From NCBI RefSeq assembly GCF_900316465.1, contig NZ_ONDD01000028.1:1-33459 (forward strand): a stretch of DNA of 33,459 nucleotides, read 5' to 3'. Shown piece after piece: positions 22,995 to 30,806 of this stretch. The notes beneath the pieces were generated by a model. It was not told the DNA's origin and searched no databases. It saw only the letters and a list, made by a program, of their open reading frames with translations. How positions within the stretch are numbered: position 1 is the stretch's first letter; the number at the start of each line of letters is the position of its first letter. The translations under genes and the position numbers were made by a program. The DNA comes from an uncultured Fibrobacter sp. Its GTDB lineage: Bacteria; Fibrobacterota; Fibrobacteria; Fibrobacterales; Fibrobacteraceae.

Positions 22995-23756
22995 ATGAAA
23001 ATGCGTAGTATTGTTCTCGGGCTTCTCCTTGCGGCGGAAGCTTCTTTTGCAGTCCCTTGGCTCGGTGTCACCTTCAAAAAGGCGACTTTCGAAAATCACC
23101 TCGCCTTGAACGTTATCGGCGTGCATCCGGAATCGGGCTGCTTTACGGCGGGCATGGTTGCGGGCGACCAGATTGTTGGCGTCGAAGGTCAAACGCTTAC
23201 CGGTATGGCGCAGATTCAGTCGGCGGTTGCGAACCATAAGGCGGGGCAAAAGGTCAAAATCGAAATTGTGCGCGAGGGTAAAAAGAAAACGCTTACGGTT
23301 GCCCTTACGGAACGCCCCGATGACATCAGCTCTTTAACGGGTTCTGCCATCGGTAGTAAAATTGCCAAGTTTGGCGAAAACTTCTACAAGAATGGTGAAA
23401 AGCGCAAGGAAAAACCGAAGGCTACTTTGCTCGATTTCTGGGCTACTTGGTGCGGTCCTTGCCGCAAGACACTCCCGGTGCTTGCAAACATCTATAAAAA
23501 ATACAGTTCCAAGGGTGTCGAAATCATCGGTATTGCCGATGAACCTGTCGAAACGCTGAACGATTTCTATGCGCACCAGCATGCGTCGCCGTATCCGCTT
23601 TATCGCGACGCTAAAAAAGAAATGTGGATGCGCTATGGCATCCACGCAGTTCCGACACTGATGTTGCTCGATAAAGATGGCTACATCAAGCGGGTCTGGA
23701 GCGGGGCTCCGACCGAATACATGATTGAACAAATCCTGAAGGAAGTTCTGGATTAA
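22995..23756 (+). CDS. Secreted PDZ-thioredoxin (TlpA-like) fusion protein
   Basis: Probable periplasmic thiol-disulfide protein. A longer frame from 22785 lies inside the upstream gene; the ATG at 22995, one base after the upstream stop, gives a clean signal peptide (MKMRSIVLGLLLAAEASFA) and 253 aa. Residues about 22-107 form a PDZ domain (WLGVTFKK, GMVAGDQIVGVEGQTLTG, GQKVKIEIVREGKKKTLTV). Residues about 140-253 are a TlpA/ResA-like thioredoxin domain with active site WCGPC (152-156) and cis-Pro220. The PDZ part could deliver the redox domain to a target. It is cotranscribed with the dihydroorotate dehydrogenase-like gene, for no obvious reason. Its TAA directly abuts the stop of the convergent lipoprotein gene. 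Confidence 0.88.
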   Translation: MKMRSIVLGLLLAAEASFAVPWLGVTFKKATFENHLALNVIGVHPESGCFTAGMVAGDQIVGVEGQTLTGMAQIQSAVANHKAGQKVKIEIVREGKKKTLTVALTERPDDISSLTGSAIGSKIAKFGENFYKNGEKRKEKPKATLLDFWATWCGPCRKTLPVLANIYKKYSSKGVEIIGIADEPVETLNDFYAHQHASPYPLYRDAKKEMWMRYGIHAVPTLMLLDKDGYIKRVWSGAPTEYMIEQILKEVLD

Positions 23757-24110
23757 TTATTCAATAGCAGCTTTTTTCTGAGAAGCGAAGATATCTTCGT
23801 ATTCTTCTTTGCTAATGCGGGCGTAACCCGTAGTAATGCCGCCGAATTCGTAGTAAGCGGAGTCGCCCTTGACGCTCATGCAATAAGGCATGTCGAGCGA
23901 ATTCTTGCCGCAAAGCTTGCCTTCTTGGATAGTGGCGGTCAAGTCGCCGTTCACGTTACGAATTGTGAAGTCCTTGTTGTTTTCGCTCAAGACTTCAAAA
24001 ATCATATTAGCTTCGCCCTTCCAGCAGCCGGTATAGTTGGCATTGTCGCCGCAGCCGAAAAGGAACATCGAGGAAATAAGAGATGCGGAAATAAGAATAA
24101 CTTTCTTCAT
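23757..24110 (-). CDS. Small lipoprotein of unknown function
   Basis: The 117-aa protein has a lipoprotein signal peptide with lipobox LFGC, lipidated Cys20, followed by GDNANYTGCWKG. The mature part (about 97 aa) has short beta-prone stretches and three further Cys, and resembles small lipocalin-like or META-type single-domain lipoproteins only in general look; no family is recognised. The gene converges on the PDZ-thioredoxin gene with zero spacing and diverges from the M15-like gene across 32 bases. Confidence 0.75.
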   Translation of the reverse strand: MKKVILISASLISSMFLFGCGDNANYTGCWKGEANMIFEVLSENNKDFTIRNVNGDLTATIQEGKLCGKNSLDMPYCMSVKGDSAYYEFGGITTGYARISKEEYEDIFASQKKAAIE

Positions 24111-24142
24111 GCTCTTAAAATAGTATTTTTGAATGCTGTAAA

Positions 24143-24682
24143 ATGCAATTTTTTGTTAAACATTTGTATTTGTTGGCGCCAATTCTGGCTATTTTGGCCT
24201 TATTTGGGGTATATAGACTCATTAAAGCCAATGATCGCCCGATTCCACATTACGAGCCCAAGCAGGTCGAAGATACGTGGTCTGCCGAAGAATACATGCG
24301 CCATTTGAACTTGAAACCCTTCAACCAGCGCGAAGTTCACCGTCTGTTGCTCAAGCGCACTCGCCAAAAAGAAGGCGTGTACCTCGAAAGCCTGTTGCCG
24401 GTCATGGATACCGCTGGTCTAGAAATCATTCGCTGCTACCATAAGGTGATGGGTGACGATTACGTGCCCGTGATTACCAGCGGAAACGATTACCCTTACC
24501 ACTTGCCAAATTCAAAGCATTATAAGAATGCGGCCATGGATTTCCGTATTGTCGACATGCCCCTAAACAAGCGCCGCCAGGTTGTAGAAATGGCCCAAGA
24601 TAAACTCGGGCCACGCTTCAAGGTGCTCTGGGAAAAAGGTGAAATGGAGCACCTCCATGTCGAAATGACTGAGGCCGAATAG
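24143..24682 (+). CDS. Membrane-anchored M15-like D-Ala-D-Ala carboxypeptidase
   Basis: Probable cell-wall peptidase. The 179-aa protein has an N-terminal hydrophobic helix (about 6-26) that should anchor it in the inner membrane with the domain in the periplasm. The C-terminal half has the M15/VanY-type zinc signature: S124-K-H126...A-M-D133 (ligands H126 and D133) and H170-L-H172-V-E (H172 third ligand). ITSGNDYP matches the TSG(Y/x) lead-in of the family. Substrate is inferred from family only. TATTTTTG, a TAnnTTTG match, lies 12 bases before the ATG, overlapping a 3-codon ATG-CTG-TAA. The gene ends 1 base from the convergent stop of the next. Confidence 0.75.
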   Translation: MQFFVKHLYLLAPILAILALFGVYRLIKANDRPIPHYEPKQVEDTWSAEEYMRHLNLKPFNQREVHRLLLKRTRQKEGVYLESLLPVMDTAGLEIIRCYHKVMGDDYVPVITSGNDYPYHLPNSKHYKNAAMDFRIVDMPLNKRRQVVEMAQDKLGPRFKVLWEKGEMEHLHVEMTEAE

Positions 24683-24683
24683 A

Positions 24684-25925
24684 TTACTTACAGCAACGGA
24701 ATCCGACGTTGGGGTACTGGTTCTGCGGGTAGAAACTGAACTTATTGTCGGTGCACTTACTTTCGTTGTTAGTGTTCCAGGCACCGCCAGCAACTAAGTA
24801 CATATTCGGGTGATCCTTGCTCGTAGTCGAAGTCCATTCCCAAAGGTTTCCGTTCATGTCGTACATGCCGTACCAGCTGCGGCACTGTTCCTTACGGCCA
24901 CTGCGCTTGGCTGCCTTTGTGTTGGTGTTGCACTTGTTCTGCTTATAGCTGTCGCCGTAGCTGTAGCGAGTGTTGTCCTTGCTCTTGCAAGCGGCCTGCC
25001 ATTCGGCGAGGCTGCAAAGGTGCTTGCCTTCTTGCTGGCAAAGGCTTGCGGCCTGTTCCTGGCTCACCATGTCGCGGGGGAGTTCGTCAGCCTTGTTCGG
25101 GTATTCGTAAGCGTCTACGCAAACGGTCTTGCCGCCGAGCGGAACGGGGTAGGCGTTCTTGCCGCAAATGTTGTCGCTGGCCATGTCGTATTTGGCTTCT
25201 TCCCAAGCAGAGCGGTTGCCCACGGAGTCTTCGGCGTAGAAGAATACGCTTCCGGTCTTATTGTATTCGATGGCCTTGCCTGCTTCTTGAGCGTGGAGCG
25301 TGTCGCCAATCGAAAGGAATGTCTTACACTTGATTTCTTCGCACTTAACCTTGAGCTTAATCGGGTCGTAGTAACGGCCTGCAGGCGGCGCAATTTCGGC
25401 AACGGGCGGCACCTGGTCGGCGGCACGGATGCTGTCTTGAATGCGCTTCTTTTCGAGTGAATCGGCCTTGGCTTTTTCGATAGCTGCCAAGGAATCGGCG
25501 ATGCGTTGCAGGCTGTCGGCGCGAGCTTTGTCAATGGCGGCAAGGCTATCCTTGATGCGGTTCAGACTGTCGCGCACGTGGCGAATGCTGTCGCGGTTCA
25601 CGTTGTTCTGGAGGGCCGCCAAAGAGTCTGCAATGCGCAGGCTGTCAGCGATGCGAGAACTGTCGGCACTGAGCTTTGCCAAAGAATCGGCCATACGGAT
25701 GCTATCGGCACGAGCCTGTTCCAGTGCACGCAGGCTATCGAGCGTCTGACGGCGTTGCATTTCAAGAGCTGTTTCCTGCTCCTTGGCGAGCGCTTCTTGC
25801 TTGATTTGGTCCAAGTGGCACTGCACAATAAAAAGGGTCACCAACAAGAGGAACATCAACACGAGAATGGCGATGTTCTTCTTTTTGCGTTTGTTTTTCT
25901 GCTGTTCTTCGTTTTCGTTTGCCAT
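24684..25925 (-). CDS. Transmembrane coiled-coil protein with C-terminal FGE-sulfatase (SUMF1) fold
   Basis: The 413-aa protein is built from four parts. First is a Lys/Glu-rich cytoplasmic head (1-16), then one transmembrane helix (about 17-35). Next is a long coiled coil (about 40-170) with 13 Asp-Ser steps, mostly in the form ADSLxxI and often 7 or 11 residues apart. A short beta segment (about 180-240, YYDPIKLKVKCEE...FYAEDSVGN) follows, similar to chitobiase/hexosaminidase C-terminal repeats. Last is an FGE-sulfatase domain (about 255-413) with CVDAYEYPN, HLCSLAEWQAAC, YGMYDMNGNLWEW and VGFRCC. In bacteria this fold often binds or scaffolds rather than modifies sulfatases. Ten or so Cys in the periplasmic part suggest disulfides. 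It lies downstream of cdaA with a 5-base gap, so it may belong to that operon. Confidence 0.85.
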   Translation of the reverse strand: MANENEEQQKNKRKKKNIAILVLMFLLLVTLFIVQCHLDQIKQEALAKEQETALEMQRRQTLDSLRALEQARADSIRMADSLAKLSADSSRIADSLRIADSLAALQNNVNRDSIRHVRDSLNRIKDSLAAIDKARADSLQRIADSLAAIEKAKADSLEKKRIQDSIRAADQVPPVAEIAPPAGRYYDPIKLKVKCEEIKCKTFLSIGDTLHAQEAGKAIEYNKTGSVFFYAEDSVGNRSAWEEAKYDMASDNICGKNAYPVPLGGKTVCVDAYEYPNKADELPRDMVSQEQAASLCQQEGKHLCSLAEWQAACKSKDNTRYSYGDSYKQNKCNTNTKAAKRSGRKEQCRSWYGMYDMNGNLWEWTSTTSKDHPNMYLVAGGAWNTNNESKCTDNKFSFYPQNQYPNVGFRCCK

Positions 25926-25930
25926 AAAGT

Positions 25931-26770
25931 CTAGCCTGCTTTTTCTTCGGCGGTTTCGGTCTTTGCCGATTCACGGACGTCGTTAAAGAGTTCGCCCCAG
26001 TGGCGAATGATTTCTTGCTTGAGTTCGGCGACGCTGATGTTTCTGCGCAGCGTGTTGCGGTAGGCGATAGAGATGTAGCCAGTTTCTTCGGACACCACGA
26101 TCACTAAGGCATCGCATTCGGCGGCGAGTGCTTTTGCGGCGCGGTGGCGCATGCCGTAGCCCGCTTCTTTTTCGGCGTTACCCGTGGGCATAGGCAAGAT
26201 ACAGCCGGCTGCAATAATGCGCTTGCTGTTCATAATCACGGCTCCATCGTGCAAAGCGGAATTTGGGAAGAAGAGGGCACGTAAAAGTCTTGAACTGATT
26301 CGTGCATCCAAGATTTCACCGGTGTCAGCGTAGTTGCGGAGTCCCACGCGCTTTTCAAGCACAATCAGCGCACCGGTGTGTGTCTTTGCCAGGTCTTGGC
26401 AGGCGCTTGCGATGGTCTTGGTGATTTCGTCGAGGCCGCTGGAATGGAAAAACAGGTTGTGAAAGTCGAGTTTACTGGCTGCCTGACCGATACGGGTAAG
26501 GGCGCTTCGAATTTCGGGCTGGAAAAGAATCACGAGGGCGATAATACCGAGGGTCGCGAGGTTACTGATAAGCCACACGACGGTATGGAGTTCCCACCAC
26601 TGTGCAATAATCCAGGCAAGAATCAGCAACAAACCACCGAAAATCATCTGGGCGGCACGCGTACCGCGGAACAGCAAGAATATGTAGTAAATGATGATGG
26701 ATATCAGGAGCACGTCCAGAATATCTGCCGGACGCACATCGATAATCCCGAATAGCTTAAACAGAATCAT
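25931..26770 (-). CDS. cdaA: Diadenylate cyclase CdaA (DacA)
   Basis: Makes the second messenger c-di-AMP from two ATP. The 279-aa protein has three hydrophobic N-terminal segments (about 17-34, 41-58, 64-84), then a DAC domain with the catalytic D175-G-A in LHDGAVI and R208-H-R in MRHRAA. Layout and length match CdaA. The ATG at 26770 lies 14 bases inside the end of folP, with GGAGG about 10 bases upstream, so the two genes are tightly coupled. c-di-AMP usually controls potassium and osmolyte balance and wall homeostasis; no c-di-AMP phosphodiesterase or receptor gene is in view. Confidence 0.95.
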   Translation of the reverse strand: MILFKLFGIIDVRPADILDVLLISIIIYYIFLLFRGTRAAQMIFGGLLLILAWIIAQWWELHTVVWLISNLATLGIIALVILFQPEIRSALTRIGQAASKLDFHNLFFHSSGLDEITKTIASACQDLAKTHTGALIVLEKRVGLRNYADTGEILDARISSRLLRALFFPNSALHDGAVIMNSKRIIAAGCILPMPTGNAEKEAGYGMRHRAAKALAAECDALVIVVSEETGYISIAYRNTLRRNISVAELKQEIIRHWGELFNDVRESAKTETAEEKAG

Positions 26771-27638
26771 TTCTTAATGCCTCCAAATACAGCAAGGATT
26801 CCTTGGCCTCTTTCACATCGTGCACGCGAATGCAGCTTGCTCCACCAAGTACGGCCACGATTCCTGCCGTAACGGTCGGAATCAAGCGGTCGCTCGTTTC
26901 GAGGCCGGGCATTTTACCAATATAGGACTTGCGCGAGGTTCCGATGAGAACGGGGTAGCCGTCTTTCAGGAATTCTTCGGTGGATTTCATCAAATTGATG
27001 TTGTCCTGCGCGGTTTTTCCGAATCCAATACCCGGATCAATGCAAATCTTTTCGCGTTCGACGCCGAGGTCCAAAAGCTTTTTCACCTGCGACAAGAGCT
27101 CTTCGCGGACTTCCTGTACTACGTTCGTGTACGGCTTGAAGTCCTGTTGCATGGTGCCAAAATTTCCGCGAATGTGGTTCAGCACGACGGCTGCCTTGGT
27201 GTCTGCGACGGTCTGGAGCATGTTCGGGTCCATGGCGCAGGCGCTAATGTCGTTGATGATGTGCGCGCCGAGCTTCATGGTCTCTTCGGCGACCTTGGCT
27301 TTGACCGTATCGACCGAGATGTAGAATTCGCGTTCTTTGGCGAGCTTGGCCAGGCGTTCTACCACGGGGCAGACTCGGTCCAGTTCTTCTTGCAGGCTGA
27401 CAGGGGCGCTTCCCGGACGGCTGCTTTCGCCACCGATGTCCAAGATTTCGGCGCCCTGGTCCAAAAGCATCATGGCATGTTCGTAAGCGGCGTCAGGCTT
27501 GTTGTGCTTGCCGCCGTCAAAAAAACTGTCCGGAGTCACATTCACAATACCCATGATCAGCGGGGTTTTGCAAGGCAAAACCTTGTTGCCGATTTTCCAA
27601 GGGAGAGAGCGACTATGATCCAGAACTTCTTTGAACAT
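26757..27638 (-). CDS. folP: Dihydropteroate synthase FolP
   Basis: Joins p-aminobenzoate to the pterin pyrophosphate to make dihydropteroate in folate synthesis; the sulfonamide target. The 293-aa protein has the TIM-barrel signatures MGIVNVTPDSFFDGG (29-43) and DIGGESSRPGS (67-77), CIDPGIGFGKT, and C-terminal CIRVHDV. The ATG at 27638 overlaps the ftsH stop (TAATG), and the 3' end overlaps cdaA by 14 bases, placing it in the middle of the tilS-ftsH-folP-cdaA cluster. Confidence 0.95.
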   Translation of the reverse strand: MFKEVLDHSRSLPWKIGNKVLPCKTPLIMGIVNVTPDSFFDGGKHNKPDAAYEHAMMLLDQGAEILDIGGESSRPGSAPVSLQEELDRVCPVVERLAKLAKEREFYISVDTVKAKVAEETMKLGAHIINDISACAMDPNMLQTVADTKAAVVLNHIRGNFGTMQQDFKPYTNVVQEVREELLSQVKKLLDLGVEREKICIDPGIGFGKTAQDNINLMKSTEEFLKDGYPVLIGTSRKSYIGKMPGLETSDRLIPTVTAGIVAVLGGASCIRVHDVKEAKESLLYLEALRNDSV

Positions 27639-28825
27639 TACGAGTTTTCCTGATGAGATTCTACAGTAGATGATTGGGCATCGCCATCATTTGCCGGGGT
27701 GGTTCCGGCGGCGGGTGCGGGCTTGATTTCGGCAACGGGGGCGTCAGTAACCGGGGCCACGGGCGGTTGTTTGCCCGGGTCAGGAGGCGGCGTGTTTTCA
27801 CGCTTTTTCTTCGCTTCCATTTCTTCGAGTGCCTTGTACTGGCGGCTCTTCTTGGTACCGGTCAGCTTTTCGCCGGCCATTACGCGGTCAATTTCTTCGC
27901 GGTCAAGCACTTCGAATTCGAACAGTGCTTCGGCGAGGTCAATCAGCTTGTCCTTGTTTTCTTCAATGAGTTTCTTGGCGGCCAAGTCTAAACGCTTGAT
28001 GAGGTTGTTCACCGCATTGTCGATCTTTTCGGCCATCATTTCGGACATTTCCTTCGGCTTGCTAATTTCGCGGCCGAGGAACACTTCGCCGTCGGTGCGG
28101 CTGTAGCAGACCGGCCCGATTTCGTCGTCAAAACCCCATTCGGTCACCATCTTGCGGGCAAGTTCGGTAGCGCGCTGAATGTCGTTGCTGGCTCCCGTGC
28201 TCTGGTGGTTGAAGAAGATGAGTTCGGCGAGGCGACCAGACATCATGATCATGATGCGTTCTTCGGCGTATTCGCGGCTGTAGCTTACTTGGTCGCGTTC
28301 GGGCAGACTCATGGTCACGCCGAGGGCGCGTCCGCGCGGGATAATCGTAATCTTGTGGAGCGGGTCGGAATGCTTGCACAAGAGCGTCATCAAGGCGTGG
28401 CCTGCTTCGTGGTAAGCGGTGTGGCGCTTTTCTTCGTCGGTCATCAGGAGCGTGCGGCGCTCGGCACCCATGCTGAGCTTGTCGCGGGCTTCTTCAAAGT
28501 CGAGCATCGTGACTTTCTTGTTGTTAAAACGTGCTGCCAAGAGGGCGGCTTCGTTCACCAAGTTTTCGAGGTCTGCACCTGCAAGACCAGGAGTTCCCTT
28601 TGCGACGGCCTTCACGTCTACATCGTCGGCCAGAGGAACCTTACGCTTTTTCAGGTGAACCTTCAAGATTTCTTCGCGGCCCTTCAGGTCGGGGAGTCCC
28701 ACCACAATCTGGCGGTCAAAGCGGCCGGGGCGCAGCAATGCCTTGTCGAGTACGTCGGGGCGGTTGGTCGCGGCAATCAAAATAACGCCTTCGTTGGCGG
28801 TAAAGCCGTCCATTTCCACCAGCAA
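27638..28825 (-). pseudogene. ftsH: FtsH, C-terminal part after frameshift (AAA+ end and protease)
   Basis: Second piece of a membrane AAA+ zinc protease. It begins mid-gene: the only start-like codon at the 5' end is the TTG at 28825, followed by LVEMDGF, which in intact FtsH follows HDEREQTLNQL. The piece carries the second region of homology (NRPDVLDKALLRPGRFDRQ), the zinc site HEAGH (residues 139-143 of the piece), the third-ligand region STGASND, and a Pro/Ala-rich C-terminal tail. It has no Walker motifs and no membrane anchor, so it could not work alone. Joined to the upstream piece with the missing bases restored, it would give about 710 aa, normal for FtsH. Its stop overlaps the folP start. 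Confidence 0.9.
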
Positions 28826-29763
28826 CTGGTCTGTTCGCGTTCATCGTGACCGCCACCGAGACCAGCGCCACGCTGGCGACCTACGGCGTCGATTTCGTCG
28901 ATGAACAGAATACACGGGGCGTTCTTCTTGCCGGTTTCAAAGAGGTCGCGCACGCGGCTTGCGCCCACGCCCACGAACATTTCCACAAAGTCAGAACCGG
29001 ACATGCTAAAGAACGGAACGCCTGCTTCGCCTGCAACTGCACGGGCCAAAAGCGTCTTACCGGTACCCGGAGGGCCAACCAGCAAAGCGCCCTTCGGAAT
29101 GCGTCCGCCGAGGGCATCGAATTTCTTCGGGTCCTTCAGGAATTCCACGAGTTCCTGCAAGTCCTGCTTGGCTTCGTCGCAGCCGGCCACGTCGTTAAAG
29201 GTCGTCTTTTGCTTACCGTTCAACTGTTTTGCCTGGCTCTTGCCAAAGCTGAACGGACCCTTGCCGCCGCCACCCATCTGGCGGTTCATCATCAGGTAGA
29301 AGAATACAATCAGGAGAATCGCGGGCAGGAACGCGACAATCGTATCGAGCCAGGTGCTGGATTCGTGAATGACCTTGACTTTGACGCCCTTGAACATTTC
29401 CCAGGCGGTAATCTGGTCGTTGCTGACTTCCAGCATGTGGCTGCGGAAAGCTTTAGTGTTGCCGTTGTCGGCCGATTTGGTGAAACGGGCGAGAGCGCTT
29501 TGGCTCTTTTTGGCTTCAGCCTTTTCTTCGGCACTCATTTCGCGTTTGCCTTCGATAATCACGCCATCGGGGGTCTTCTGGAGCGAAAGTTCGGTAATGA
29601 CCTTGGTGGAGTCGCCCATCATGGCCAAAAATTCGGTGCGCGTCATGTCGTTTTCGCCGTCTTTCCCTGCAAGCGGGAACATGACGAACAACAAAAGAAT
29701 CATCACCAACAAAATGATAAAGTTCTTGCTACGGTAGGGAGGGGTCGGTTTAGGTTGACTCAT
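28777..29763 (-). pseudogene. ftsH: FtsH, N-terminal part before frameshift (membrane anchor and ATPase)
   Basis: First piece of ftsH. The ATG at 29763 has AAAGGA just upstream. Visible: TM1 (about 14-32), a periplasmic domain, TM2 (about 139-158), Walker A GPPGTGKT (230-237) and Walker B FIDEID (287-292). The protein follows FtsH exactly to GGGHDEREQT (Thr312, codon 28828-28830), then leaves the family sequence for 16 unrelated residues before a stop at 28777. Intact relatives read EQT-LNQ-LLVEMDG; the DNA here reads ACC-AG-TTG-CTG-GTG, as if 7 bases had been lost. The order tilS-ftsH-folP is a common conserved arrangement. It is either a true mutation or a sequence error. Confidence 0.9.
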
Positions 29764-29780
29764 AAATTCCTTTTATACGT

Positions 29781-30806
29781 TCACTTGCAAGATACAAATT
29801 TTAGGGCTGCCTCAACGCTTTCAAATTCGCAAATCCTGACAGTAGAGCCGTTTTTGGCGATAGCTCGCTTGCGGTAAGCGGCGCGTACGGGAATTTTAAC
29901 ATGTGCGGGCTCTTTTTGGTCGTAAAAGAACCCGATCGGGAAGCGGAAGCCCTGCTCCGAAAGCCATAACCGGAACATTTCGGAAAGGTCTGTACTTTCG
30001 TGAGCGAGCAGAACCTTGCGAAGCTTTTTCTTGTCCAATGCGATTCCAGCCTTCAAGTCATGCTGACGAAGGTCAGCATCAGCTTTCTCGGCCTTCAAAA
30101 CGGGCGCGAAAAGCGACTCGCTAGCATTCATCACTTTCGCATACGCTTTGTCTGCCAACAGGGCAATTCTGCATAATTGCATCGCAGCACCGGGACACTC
30201 TTTTTCCAGCTGCGGTAGGAATTCGTGCCGTACTTTGTTTCGTGCGAACTTTACATCGGAATTGCTTTCGTCTTCGCACCACTCAAGATTGTTTTCGCGA
30301 GCATACGCAAGAAGTTCCGCCCGAGTCACATTCAGAAAAGGACGGTAAATGTTGTCTCGTACTTCCTGAATCCCCTTGAGTCCCGCAAGCGTTGTTCCTC
30401 GGCGAAGTCGCATGTACATGGTTTCCGCCTGGTCGCCTGCATGATGCGCTGTCACGATGGCGTTGCAATTTTCGGCGGCTTCCTGCAGCGCGTTGTACCT
30501 TGCGTCCCTTGCGTTTTCTTCGAGCGAACCCTCGGCATTTTTTAGCGCTTCGCCGTCCAGTTTCTTCAAGAAAAATGGAATGTCGTGTGCCTTCGCGAAT
30601 GCTTCAACAAATGCGGCGTCGCGGTCGGCTGTTCCGACCCGCAGCCCGTGATGCACATGCGCAATTCCTAGCCATTCAATGCCCAATCTCTCTTTATTGC
30701 AAATAAAATAATGCACCAAACAAATAGAATCCAGCCCGCCCGAAACTGCAAGCAACAAGCGTTTGAAACCATGACGGCGAATATTTTGCAATAAATCAAG
30801 ACTCAA
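29781..30806 (-). CDS. tilS: tRNA(Ile)-lysidine synthetase TilS
   Basis: Attaches lysine to C34 of the CAU-anticodon tRNA-Ile so that it reads AUA; normally essential. The 341-aa protein has the PP-loop SGGLDS (22-27), VHHGLRVGTADRDAAFVEAFA, the ENARDARYNAL segment and the TAHHAGDQAETMYMRLRRGT motif. The start is a TTG at 30806: the codon just upstream in frame is TGA, and no Met codon precedes the PP-loop, so TTG is the only suitable start. The stop of the upstream lipoprotein gene overlaps it (TTGA), so TilS translation is probably coupled to that gene. ftsH follows 17 bases downstream. Confidence 0.93.
   Translation of the reverse strand: MSLDLLQNIRRHGFKRLLLAVSGGLDSICLVHYFICNKERLGIEWLGIAHVHHGLRVGTADRDAAFVEAFAKAHDIPFFLKKLDGEALKNAEGSLEENARDARYNALQEAAENCNAIVTAHHAGDQAETMYMRLRRGTTLAGLKGIQEVRDNIYRPFLNVTRAELLAYARENNLEWCEDESNSDVKFARNKVRHEFLPQLEKECPGAAMQLCRIALLADKAYAKVMNASESLFAPVLKAEKADADLRQHDLKAGIALDKKKLRKVLLAHESTDLSEMFRLWLSEQGFRFPIGFFYDQKEPAHVKIPVRAAYRKRAIAKNGSTVRICEFESVEAALKFVSCK

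Noticed and set aside
25440..25760. Possible repeat array in the TM/coiled-coil gene
   Set aside because: The repetition is at the protein level (Asp-Ser coiled-coil steps) with irregular spacing.
28823..28825. TTG as a genuine start giving a separate protease gene
   Set aside because: It falls in the middle of the conserved AAA+ core, has no Shine-Dalgarno, and the resulting protein lacks Walker motifs and a membrane anchor; a frameshift explains it better.
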